From Viridibacterium sediminicola (GTDB taxonomy: Bacteria; Pseudomonadota; Gammaproteobacteria; Burkholderiales; Rhodocyclaceae), in contig NZ_JBDIVE010000015.1 of the NCBI RefSeq assembly GCF_039631295.1, positions 1 to 55,539 on the forward strand: 55,539 bases of DNA. The letters run 5' to 3'. The notes under the pieces are model-generated. The model was not told the DNA's origin. It did not search any database and saw nothing but the letters and a program-made list of their open reading frames with translations. Shown here piece after piece: positions 1-7,960 of this stretch. Numbering within the stretch: position 1 is the stretch's first letter; each line of letters starts with the position of its first letter. A program made the translations under genes and the position numbers.

Positions 1-169
1 ACTCAGATGACTGTAACGTTTGCCCATCGCAACACCTTAGCTCACTCCAAGTGTTGCACTTGAAACTTGAGACTAAGATTGCACGGCGGTCGGAAAAGCC
101 GCAGGCGCCTTCCGACGTTTGTGCAGTTCATTCAAACCGAACGGGCGTCAGGGGGCGAAGGCTGATGTG

Positions 170-277
170 CCCTCTCCCGGCGCTGCGCGCTACCCTCCCG
201 CAGGCGGGAGAGGGGAATCATCTTCGCCCTCCTTCGCCCTCCTTCGCCCTCCTTCGCCTTCCTTCGCGGCCCTTCGT
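170..277. repeat. intergenic hairpin and tandem decamer repeats
   Basis: The first 391 bases hold no convincing gene. At 195-201/204-210 there is a perfect 7-bp hairpin (CTCCCGC/GCGGGAG), and an overlapping alternative stem pairs 170-178 with 206-214 (CCCTCTCCC/GGGAGAGGG), so two folds compete. Right after it, 221-277 is a run of about five imperfect copies of a 10-base unit (ccttcgccct and variants). This resembles the short GC-rich intergenic repeats common in betaproteobacterial genomes. It could also be the terminator of an unseen gene to the left. Short ORFs across it are low-complexity and are not called. Confidence 0.6.
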
Positions 278-391
278 TTCCTTTGCGCCTTTGCGGTGAA
301 AACTCACCCGTCAAACAAGCACCACGCCCAAACCCAGAAGATAAATGGGCATTGCCGCCCACAGCTTGTATGCTGACCCGAAGGGGTCGCC

Positions 392-3052
392 ATGACTGGT
401 ACCAGGGAAAAGACGCAGCAGTGGCACGCGCAGGCGGCGGATGCGCTGGCGGCTGAGCTGGGTGTGGAGCTTGCGACGGGTTTGTCGGCCGCCGAGGTGG
501 CGGCGCGCACGGTCAAATTCGGCCCCAATGCCTTGCGCGAGAAGCCGCCGCGCCCGCGCTGGCGGATGTTTGCGGATCAGTTCGCGGACTTCATGATCCT
601 CGTGCTGCTGGTCGCGGCGGTGCTCTCCGGCCTGATGGGCGACGCCAAGGACGCGGCAGCGATCATCGTCATCGTCGTGCTCAATGCCGGCATCGGCTTT
701 GTGCAGGAGCTGCGCGCGGCCAAGGCGATGGCGGCGCTCAAGAAGATGGCGGGCAGCCGCGCGCAGGTGCGGCGCGAGGGGCAAAGCCTGGACGTGCCGG
801 CTGAGGAGATCGTGCCCGGCGATGTGCTGCTGCTCGAAGCGGGCGACGTGGTGGCGGCGGATCTACGCCTGATCGAAGTCGCCCAGCTCAAGCTCGATGA
901 ATCGCTACTCACCGGCGAAGCCGTGCCGAGCGAGAAGACCGCGGCGGCGCTGACTGCCGGCAAGCTGCCGCTGGGCGACCAGCGCAATATCGCCTTCAAG
1001 GGCACTATCGTCTCTTACGGGCGCGGCGTCGGCATTGTGGTCGCGACCGGCATGCAAACCGAGCTGGGCAAGATTGCCGGCATTCTCGACGCGGCGGTCG
1101 AGCCCGCCACGCCTTTGCAAAAGCGCCTTGCGGTGTTTGGCCGCTGGCTGCTGATCGCCACGCTGGCGATCTGCGCGGCGTTCTTCGTGATCTGCTTGCT
1201 GCGTGGCCAGCCGCTGGTGCTGATGCTGATGACCGCCGTGAGCCTGACGGTGGCGGCGATTCCCGAAGCGCTGCCGGCCGTGGTGAGCATCTCGCTGGCC
1301 CTGGGTGCGCGGCGCATGGTGCAGCAGCATGTGCTGGTGCGGCGCCTGCCGGCGGTCGAGACCCTGGGTTCGGTGACCTATATCTGTTCCGACAAGACCG
1401 GCACGCTGACCGAAAACCGCATGCGCATGGTGGTGCTGCATGCCACGCGGCCGCTGCGTTTTGATGCAGAACCGCCGCCCGAGATCCCCGCCAGCGAGCC
1501 CTGGCCAAGCCTGATGCGGGCGCTGGCGCTGTCGAACGACGCGACGCGCAATGAGGACGGCACGGTGAGCGGCGACCCGACCGAGGTGGCGCTGTTCAAG
1601 GCCGCGTTCGATGCGGGCTTTGCCAAGGCTGAGCTGGAAAAAGCTGCCGAACGCGTCTTCGAGCTGCCTTTCGACTCCGACCGCAAACGCATGAGCACCG
1701 TGCATCGTCATGACAGCGGCTTCATCGCCTACACCAAGGGCGCGCCGGAGAGTGTGCTACCACTGTGTCGCGCCGCGCTGGGCGAACAAGGCGAGGCCAG
1801 CTTCGACGATAAAGCCATGCTCAGCACGGCCGAAGGCATGGCCGCCGAAGGCTTGCGCGTGCTGGCCGTGGCGCAGCGGCATTGGACCGCGCAGCCGCAC
1901 AAGGACGAGCAAGGGATCGAAGCAGAGCTGGTGTTCCTCGGCCTTATCGGCCTCATCGACCCGGCGCGGCCCGAAGCCCAATCCGCCATCGCGCTGTGCC
2001 GCTCGGCGGGCATCCGCGCAGTGATGATCACCGGCGACCATCCCGCCACCGCCTGCGCCGTGGCGCGCCAGCTGGGCATGCAGGGCGAAGCGGTGCTGAG
2101 CGGGCCACAGCTGACGGCGATGAATGATGAGGATTTCGCTGCACGCGTGGCCGACATCGAGGTCTATGCGCGCGTCGATCCGGCGCAGAAAATCCGCATC
2201 GTCGAAGCGCTGCAAAAGCGCGGTGAATTCGTCGCGATGACCGGCGATGGGGTCAATGACGCGCCGGCACTCAAGCGTGCTGACATCGGCATCGCCATGG
2301 GCAAGGGTGGTACTGACGTGGCACGCGAGGCGTCCAGCCTGATCCTGCTCGACGACAATTTCGCCACCATCGTGCAAGCCGTGCGCGAGGGGCGGCGCAT
2401 CTTCGACAACATCCGCAAGTTCATCCGCTACGCGATGACCGGCAATTCCGCCGAGATCTGGACCCTGTTCCTCGCACCCCTCCTGGGCTTGCCGATCCCG
2501 CTGCTGCCGATCCACCTGCTGTGGGTGAATCTGATCACCGACGGCCTGCCGGGCCTGGCGCTGGCGGTCGAGCCCGCCGAGCGCGGACTGATGCAGCGCC
2601 CGCCGCGCCCGCCGGCCGAGAACATCTTCGCGCATGGCCTGTGGCAGAGCATCCTGATTGTCGGGCTGGCCGTTGCGGCGCTGTCGCTGGGCGTGCAGGC
2701 CTGGGCCATCGAGACGGGTTCCGCGCACTGGCAGACGATGGTGTTCACCGTGCTGACCTTGTCGCAACTGGCGATGGTGCTGGGCATGCGCAGCGAGCGG
2801 GCGTCCGTCTTCAAGGCCGGCCTCTTCAGCAACCGGCCGCTGATCGGCGCGGTGCTGATCAGCGTCGCCTTGCAGATGGCCACCCTCTACGTGCCGGCGC
2901 TCAACACGATCTTCCGCACCGCGCCGCTGAGCTTCGCCGAGCTGGCAATCTGCCTGCTGCTGTCAGCCCTCGCCTTGTTCATCGTCGAGCTGGAAAAGCT
3001 GCTGCGCCGCCGCTGGCCGCGCAGCAAACGGCACAGCCAACGCGCCGCATGA
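392..3052 (+). CDS. P-type ATPase, P2A (Ca2+-transporting type)
   Basis: A cation-pumping P-type ATPase of 886 residues in the inner membrane, using ATP to export a divalent cation, probably Ca2+. It starts with a cation-ATPase N domain (to about residue 70). The actuator loop carries LTGEAVPSEK (about 174-183). The phosphorylated aspartate is D334 in DKTGTLT, and the hinge motif TGDGVNDAP lies near 615-623. The TM4 motif IPEALPAVV and the TM6 motif NLITDGLPGLAL are those of SERCA-like P2A pumps rather than of K+, heavy-metal or H+ pumps. About ten membrane helices are visible. Mn2+ or a general cation is the alternative substrate. It converges on the universal stress gene with only 27 bases between them. 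Confidence 0.93.
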   Translation: MTGTREKTQQWHAQAADALAAELGVELATGLSAAEVAARTVKFGPNALREKPPRPRWRMFADQFADFMILVLLVAAVLSGLMGDAKDAAAIIVIVVLNAGIGFVQELRAAKAMAALKKMAGSRAQVRREGQSLDVPAEEIVPGDVLLLEAGDVVAADLRLIEVAQLKLDESLLTGEAVPSEKTAAALTAGKLPLGDQRNIAFKGTIVSYGRGVGIVVATGMQTELGKIAGILDAAVEPATPLQKRLAVFGRWLLIATLAICAAFFVICLLRGQPLVLMLMTAVSLTVAAIPEALPAVVSISLALGARRMVQQHVLVRRLPAVETLGSVTYICSDKTGTLTENRMRMVVLHATRPLRFDAEPPPEIPASEPWPSLMRALALSNDATRNEDGTVSGDPTEVALFKAAFDAGFAKAELEKAAERVFELPFDSDRKRMSTVHRHDSGFIAYTKGAPESVLPLCRAALGEQGEASFDDKAMLSTAEGMAAEGLRVLAVAQRHWTAQPHKDEQGIEAELVFLGLIGLIDPARPEAQSAIALCRSAGIRAVMITGDHPATACAVARQLGMQGEAVLSGPQLTAMNDEDFAARVADIEVYARVDPAQKIRIVEALQKRGEFVAMTGDGVNDAPALKRADIGIAMGKGGTDVAREASSLILLDDNFATIVQAVREGRRIFDNIRKFIRYAMTGNSAEIWTLFLAPLLGLPIPLLPIHLLWVNLITDGLPGLALAVEPAERGLMQRPPRPPAENIFAHGLWQSILIVGLAVAALSLGVQAWAIETGSAHWQTMVFTVLTLSQLAMVLGMRSERASVFKAGLFSNRPLIGAVLISVALQMATLYVPALNTIFRTAPLSFAELAICLLLSALALFIVELEKLLRRRWPRSKRHSQRAA

Positions 3053-3079
3053 GCACATCGGCCCGCCGCACAGAGCGGC

Positions 3080-3505
3080 TTATTTGACGACGGTCACCGG
3101 CACTTCGCTCAAGACCAGCACCTTGGTGGTGATCGAACCGAGCAGCATGCCCATCACCGAACCCAGGCCGCGCCCGCCCATCACGATGCTGCTGCATTGC
3201 TGGCTCTGCGCGAAGCTGATGATGCTCTCGGCGATGTGTCCGACCAGGGTGCGCGCCGTGTAGGCGAGGCCTTCGCTATCGAGCAGCGCCTTGGCCGCGG
3301 CAAGCGCCTTCTCGCCTTCCTCGCGCTGGTAAGCATCGATGATGTCCTGGCTGATGAAGCGCTTGACGTCGCCGGAGAGAATTCCCGGCTGCACATTGAT
3401 CAGGAAGATGGCGTCTAGCTGGCCGCGCCGGTTCTGTTCGATCACGTATTGCACGGCATGCAAGGCGACTTCGGATCCATCCACCGGAATAAGTATCTTG
3501 TCCAT
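3080..3505 (-). CDS. universal stress protein, UspA family
   Basis: A single-domain 141-residue Usp, the usual family length. The N terminus MDKILIPVDGSE forms the first strand, and the C-terminal nucleotide-binding loop G-x2-G-x9-G-S is present as GGRGLGSVMGMLLGS, so it is probably an ATP-binding rather than a nonbinding Usp. Its cytoplasmic role is stress resistance, with an unknown partner. An AAGGAG ribosome site sits about nine bases before the ATG. It converges with the upstream cation ATPase; a joint stress or metal role is only a guess. Confidence 0.93.
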   Translation of the reverse strand: MDKILIPVDGSEVALHAVQYVIEQNRRGQLDAIFLINVQPGILSGDVKRFISQDIIDAYQREEGEKALAAAKALLDSEGLAYTARTLVGHIAESIISFAQSQQCSSIVMGGRGLGSVMGMLLGSITTKVLVLSEVPVTVVK

Positions 3506-3968
3506 CTTGCTGACTCCTTTTTAACTGGCTGCGTCAGCGCCTCAGCGAGCTGCTGTGGTCTTCGGGCCTTTCTGCATTCTGCGCTCATTGCGCCCTAGCG
3601 CAGATCTGTCCGTCACTCAACGCCGCCAGACACTTTCAGCATAGCCGGCGAATCAGGCGCAAGCCGCCATGCATTGCAGCAATTGGTGCATGTCTGGCCG
3701 ACCCAGGCACCCTTGTCGTGCCATGCAGCACAAAGCTGCCGAAAGAGGACTTTTATGAGCACACGGACACTTGCAGTTTCCACGATGATTCAGTGAGTTA
3801 GGGTCGGTATTCGTGCATACCACACAGTCAATACAAGAATTCGTATAGGGATACCCTAACAAGCCCCACAAAGATCAAAAATAGGTGCAAAATTTGCGTT
3901 GTGCAGTGCACGAAGCCAAGCCCAAAAGGATTGGCCCCTATTCAAACTACGTAGAACTGGAGAATGTC
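3506..3968. other. 463-bp intergenic region with a 13-codon ORF and an inverted repeat
   Basis: No recognisable gene. Two details stand out. A 13-codon ORF (3755-3796, MSTRTLAVSTMIQ) has a good AGAGGA ribosome site. It is followed directly by GTTAGGGT (3797-3804), which has its exact inverted partner ACCCTAAC at 3853-3860. The peptide may be a leader peptide, a broken gene start or chance. A 72-residue cysteine-rich minus-strand frame here has no ribosome site and is not called. The divergent promoters of the stress gene and the small downstream gene must lie here; no clear -35/-10 pair was found. Confidence 0.35.
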
Positions 3969-4130
3969 ATGAGCAAGCTTTCCATCACCAGTGCCCATGC
4001 AGACGACTTGAACAGCCGGGATGCAGAGATCGAGCGCGAACGTCAGGAATACCTCGAAGAAACGCATGTCCAGAGCTACCAGTTCGGCGTTGATCGCCTG
4101 AAAGACGACTACTTCAGTCAGTCCGCCTGA
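3969..4130 (+). CDS. small hypothetical protein (53 aa)
   Basis: A 53-residue acidic, highly charged protein with no cysteines, signal peptide or membrane segment; the middle (residues 11-30, rich in E and R) is predicted helical. I do not recognise the family. The start at 3969 is chosen over the longer frame because GGAG lies about seven bases before it, whereas the upstream extension has no ribosome site. A strong terminator follows at 4176, so it appears to be a monocistronic transcript. Length and composition suit a small regulatory or stress protein, but no function is claimed. Confidence 0.6.
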   Translation: MSKLSITSAHADDLNSRDAEIERERQEYLEETHVQSYQFGVDRLKDDYFSQSA

Positions 4131-4175
4131 TTACCCCGAGCGCTGCGCGGCTGCATGCAGCCTCGCGCCTCCTGC

Positions 4176-4209
4176 AACGGCCCGTACAGCTCCGCTGTGC
4201 GGGCCGTTT
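4176..4209 (+). terminator. rho-independent terminator
   Basis: A perfect 9-bp stem AACGGCCCG (4176-4184) with CGGGCCGTT (4200-4208), extended inward by a wobble pair and ACAG/CTGT, with loop CTCCG. Only a short T stretch follows. It lies 45 bases after the small gene ending at 4130. Confidence 0.75.
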
Positions 4210-4294
4210 GCATTGTGCCCAGGCCTTTCCCGCCCTGACTTGACCCACGCCTGCATGCTGCAATGCAATATCTGCGACAATTCGCCCCTCTTGA

Positions 4295-6511
4295 GTGAAT
4301 CAGGACGCTGAAAGTCCCGCCGTGCAGCACAAAATCGCCCCGCAACTACAGTTTTTACGCCGCCTGTGGGCGCATGACAAAACCCTGGACGGTCTCAAGG
4401 TCGCCTGCGCCCTAGGTGGTGTGCTGATCCTCAGCCTGTGGCTGGAGCAGGAACACTGGATGATCAGCCTGATCCTCGGCGTCATCGCCTCAGCACTGGC
4501 CGAGACCGAAGACCGCGTCAGCGGCCGCCTGATGGCCTTGTGCATCACCCTGGTGTGCTTTGCGGTAGCGGCCTTTTCGGTGCAGTGGCTGTTCCCCTAT
4601 CCCTGGCTGTTCGTCATCGGTCTCACCGTGTCGAGCTTCGGCTTCGTCATGCTCGGCGCGGCGGGCGAGCGCTACGCGACGATTGCCGTGGCCTCGCTGA
4701 TTCTCGCCGTCTACACCATGCTCGGCGCGGATCAGCCGGCGATTCCCGGCGAAGCTGCATGGTTCAGGCCGCTGCTGCTGCTGGCGGGCGCCGCCTGGTA
4801 TGGCGTGATCTCGGTGATCGCCGCCGCCTTGTTCGCCACCCGCGCCGCGCGGCAGTCGCTGGCACAACTCTTTGAAGCGCTGGGCGATTACCTGCAACTT
4901 AAAGCCGACTTGCTGGAGCCGGTCGGCGGGCGCAATGAAGATGCGCAGCGCCTGGCTCTGGCCGCGCAGAACGGCCAGGTGGTCAATGCCCTCAACCAGG
5001 CCCGCGAGGTGCTCACCCGCTGGGTGCAGGACCGGCGCCCCAGCGCCAGTGGCGAACACCATCTAAAGTGGTTTTTCCTCGCGCAGGACGTGCACGAGCG
5101 CGCCAGCTCTTCGCACTATCCGCACGCCGCTGCACTGGCGACGGCCTTCGCACGCAGCGATGTGCTGTTCCGTGTCCATCGTCTGATGCAGTTCGAAGCG
5201 CAGGCTTGCAGCCGTCTGGCGCAAGCCATTCTCAGCGAGCAAGCCTTTGACTACGGCGCCGAAGGCATGCGCGCGCTCGATGAGATGAGCGCCGCAATGG
5301 ACTACGTGCAGACCCATACCGAGGCTGCGCATCAGCCGCTGCTCGAATCGCTCGCCGATCTGTGCCGCAACATCACCACCATCGAGCGCCTGCTGGCCGA
5401 CGCCGGCAATCCCGACGCGCTGCAGGCCACTGCAGACAGCAGCCTGCGTGACAGCAGCCCACGCAGCCTGGCAGAAGCCTGGCAGCGCATCCGCCTGGAG
5501 CTCAATCCGGGTTCGGCGCGCTTCCGCCACGCGCTGCGACTGGCCCTGGCGCTGGCGGCCGGCTATGGCCTGCTGCACCTGTTCGAGTTGCCGCAGGGCT
5601 ACTGGGTGATGCTCACCACCTTGTTCGTCTGCCGGCCCGGCTATAGCGATACCTGGCGGCGCATGAGCCAGCGCGTCAGCGGCACGGTGCTGGGGCTGAT
5701 CTTCGCCACCGTCTTCATCGCCCTCTTCCCGCAAGCGCTGGCGCAGCTGGCGCTGATCGTCGTCGCCGGCGTGCTGTTCTTCGCCACCCGCACTGAGCGT
5801 TACCTGCTGGCGACCGCCAGCATCACCGTGCTGGTCCTGAGCTGCTTCAACCAGCTGGGCAGCAGCTATGCGCTGATCTGGCCGCGCCTGCTCGACACCG
5901 TGCTCGGCGCCCTGCTCTCCGGCCTGGTTGTCGCCTTCGTGTTGCCAGACTGGCAAGGCCGCCGCCTGCCGGTGGTGATGGCGCGTGCGCTGCGTTGCGC
6001 CACCGCCTACATGCGCGAGATCCTGCTGCAATACCATCAGGGCAAGCGCGACGACCTGCCCTACCGCATCGCCCGCCGTGACGCGCACAACGCCAATGCC
6101 AATCTCGCCGCGGCGATTGCCGCCATGCTGGGCGAGCCGGACCAGCATCGTCTGGCGCCGGATCAGGCCTTCCGCTTCCTCTGCGCCAGCCAGAGCCTGC
6201 TTGGCTATGTGTCGGCGCTGGGCGCACATCGCGAGCAGATCGACAACTGGCAGCACGCCGCACTGACCGACAGCGTTGCGCAACACATCGACCGTCAGCT
6301 TGAAGTGCTGGCCAATGCCTTGCAGCACCGCAGCGCACCGCCGGCCGTGGCGCTGGCCCCGCAGCTGGCCGAGCAGATCGACACCGCGCTGACCGGCGTC
6401 AATCCCAGCGAGCGCCGCGTGATGCGCCAGCTCTCGCTGATCAGCCGCCTGCTGCCCGAGCTGGAAGCCTTTGCCAGCGTGTTTGCCGAAGCACCGGCCG
6501 CCGAAAGCTAG
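4295..6511 (+). CDS. FUSC/YccS-YhfK family inner-membrane protein
   Basis: A 738-residue membrane protein of the YccS/YhfK (fusaric acid resistance-like) family. Two hydrophobic blocks, each with about five or six helices (roughly residues 30-180 and 405-560), each lead into a cytoplasmic segment rich in helix-forming residues, which is the duplicated layout typical of the family. The C-terminal block begins LNPGSARFRHALRLALAL, close to the family pattern. Relatives are thought to export aromatic acids or other toxic compounds; the substrate here is unknown. The proposed start is GTG at 4295; a GTG at 4322 is possible. No clear ribosome site is seen. The chromate transporter genes follow after 73 bases. 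Confidence 0.85.
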   Translation: MNQDAESPAVQHKIAPQLQFLRRLWAHDKTLDGLKVACALGGVLILSLWLEQEHWMISLILGVIASALAETEDRVSGRLMALCITLVCFAVAAFSVQWLFPYPWLFVIGLTVSSFGFVMLGAAGERYATIAVASLILAVYTMLGADQPAIPGEAAWFRPLLLLAGAAWYGVISVIAAALFATRAARQSLAQLFEALGDYLQLKADLLEPVGGRNEDAQRLALAAQNGQVVNALNQAREVLTRWVQDRRPSASGEHHLKWFFLAQDVHERASSSHYPHAAALATAFARSDVLFRVHRLMQFEAQACSRLAQAILSEQAFDYGAEGMRALDEMSAAMDYVQTHTEAAHQPLLESLADLCRNITTIERLLADAGNPDALQATADSSLRDSSPRSLAEAWQRIRLELNPGSARFRHALRLALALAAGYGLLHLFELPQGYWVMLTTLFVCRPGYSDTWRRMSQRVSGTVLGLIFATVFIALFPQALAQLALIVVAGVLFFATRTERYLLATASITVLVLSCFNQLGSSYALIWPRLLDTVLGALLSGLVVAFVLPDWQGRRLPVVMARALRCATAYMREILLQYHQGKRDDLPYRIARRDAHNANANLAAAIAAMLGEPDQHRLAPDQAFRFLCASQSLLGYVSALGAHREQIDNWQHAALTDSVAQHIDRQLEVLANALQHRSAPPAVALAPQLAEQIDTALTGVNPSERRVMRQLSLISRLLPELEAFASVFAEAPAAES

Positions 6512-6584
6512 GGCGGCCCGCATTCCGGCGCCGGTGCCGCTGGTGGATAATGGCGACTCGCGCCAGAGAGAAGCCACAACATAA

Positions 6585-7154
6585 ATGAACGACACCCCCA
6601 GCGCCGGATTCGTCCGCCCCAATCGCCGCGAACTCTTCCTCGGCTTTTTCCTCACCGGCCTGAATGGTTTTGGCGGCGTCATGCCGCATGCGCGGCGCAT
6701 GCTGGTGGACCGCCAGCGCTGGCTCAGCGACCGTGACTTCACCGACTTGCTCGGCCTCGGTCAGATCCTGCCCGGCCCCAATGTCTGCAATCTCGCCGTG
6801 ATCGTCGGCGACCGCTTCCATGGCCGCCAGGGCGCGCTGATCGCTATTGCCGGCCTGATGCTGGCGCCGCTGGCAATCGTGATCCTGCTGTTCAGCCTAT
6901 TCGCCCACTACGCCAGCGCCCAGCCCCTGCAGTACGCGGTGGCTGCGGTCGCCGCCGGCGGTGCCGGGCTGATGCTGTCGACCGGTGTGCGGCTGGCAAT
7001 CAAGGCCGAGCGGCATCTGTGGTCGGCGCTGATCGCCCTGCTCAGCCTCGTCGCCATCTGGCTGCGCGTGCCGCTGCTGCTGGTGCTCGCCGTGCTCGGC
7101 CCGATCAGCATCGGCCTGGGCTGGCTGACGGTGCGCAAGGAGCTGCGCAAATGA
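6585..7154 (+). CDS. chrA: chromate transporter, N-terminal half (short-chain CHR)
   Basis: A 189-residue protein matching one CHR domain of the chromate ion transporter family. Family signatures visible are GFFLTGLNGFGGVMPHARR near residues 21-39 and the LGQILPGPNVCNLA segment near 59-72. It has five or six hydrophobic helices. Short-chain CHR proteins are encoded as pairs and work together as a heterodimer in the inner membrane, exporting chromate or a similar oxyanion. The partner gene overlaps it by four bases (ATGA at 7151). Confidence 0.88.
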   Translation: MNDTPSAGFVRPNRRELFLGFFLTGLNGFGGVMPHARRMLVDRQRWLSDRDFTDLLGLGQILPGPNVCNLAVIVGDRFHGRQGALIAIAGLMLAPLAIVILLFSLFAHYASAQPLQYAVAAVAAGGAGLMLSTGVRLAIKAERHLWSALIALLSLVAIWLRVPLLLVLAVLGPISIGLGWLTVRKELRK

Positions 7155-7681
7155 TTGGTCCGAGCTCGTTCGAACTCCTGCTACGCTTTTGCCTGTATTC
7201 GCTGATGGCCGTCGGCGGTGCCAATGCGCTGATCCCGGAAATCCATCGTGAATTCGTCGACAACTACGGCTGGTTCAGCAATGCCGAGTTCAACACGCTC
7301 TACGCCATTGCCCAGGCGGCGCCCGGCCCGAATGTGCTGATCGTCAGCCTGATCGGCTGGAAGCTCAGCGGTCTGGCTGGCACCCTGGCCTGCACTGTGG
7401 GCATGTGCGGGCCTTCGTCCTTGATCGCGCTCTATATCGGCCGCCTGTGGGAGCGCTTCAAGCATTCGCCGTGGCGCCGTGCCCTGCAGCTGGGGCTGGC
7501 GCCGATCACCATCGGCCTGGTGATCGGCAGCGCTGCCTTGCTGATCAAGACCACCGGCACCCACTGGCAACTGCTGATCGTCGCCCTCAGCACTGCCGTG
7601 CTGGCAACGCGCTTTGCGCTCAACCCACTGATCTGGCTGGCGATTGCGGCTGTGTTGGGCGCGCTGGGTGTGCTCAATTAA
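7151..7681 (+). CDS. chrA: chromate transporter, C-terminal half (short-chain CHR)
   Basis: A 176-residue second CHR domain with LLLRFCLYSLMAVGGANALIPE at its start and AQAAPGPNVLIVSLIG in the middle, equivalent to the PGPN motif of its partner. The start is fixed by the ATGA overlap with the first half, which implies translational coupling and a fixed ratio of subunits. The long open extension upstream in the same frame lies inside the first gene and is not used. Together the pair makes a complete transporter of the short-chain type. Confidence 0.88.
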   Translation: MIGPSSFELLLRFCLYSLMAVGGANALIPEIHREFVDNYGWFSNAEFNTLYAIAQAAPGPNVLIVSLIGWKLSGLAGTLACTVGMCGPSSLIALYIGRLWERFKHSPWRRALQLGLAPITIGLVIGSAALLIKTTGTHWQLLIVALSTAVLATRFALNPLIWLAIAAVLGALGVLN

Positions 7682-7960
7682 GCGCTGCAGCGCGCATCCC
7701 GCTTACGCGCACGACTGACGGGCCGCATGAATTGGGTCGCATGTCGTGAATGCCTTCGGCGCACAGGCACGAGCAAAGATTGCATTACCCAACTTTAACA
7801 GCCATCCCGTTTGTCGTGTGCCGCGGTCTTCGCGATGCTTTAGATGCGTATGGGACAATTCGCTGGGCCTACGCACACAGGCGGCCGATTACCTAAATTT
7901 TTTGCATGGCTTTGCATGTGCATGCCTGCATGAGCCCCTCGAACGAGACAAGCGACAGCG
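7682..7960. other. intergenic region, no gene seen
   Basis: 279 bases without a credible coding frame. It must hold the promoter of the large sensor kinase gene. The stretch around 7885-7905 is AT-rich (cctaaattttttgc), but no convincing -35/-10 or sigma-54 pair was found. Short frames through it lack ribosome sites and family resemblance. Confidence 0.4.

Noticed and set aside
3653..3871. 72-codon cysteine-rich minus-strand frame
   Set aside because: No ribosome site, odd composition and no resemblance to a family.
5063..6742. 559-codon minus-strand frame opposite the FUSC protein
   Set aside because: Antisense to two real genes and low-complexity composition.
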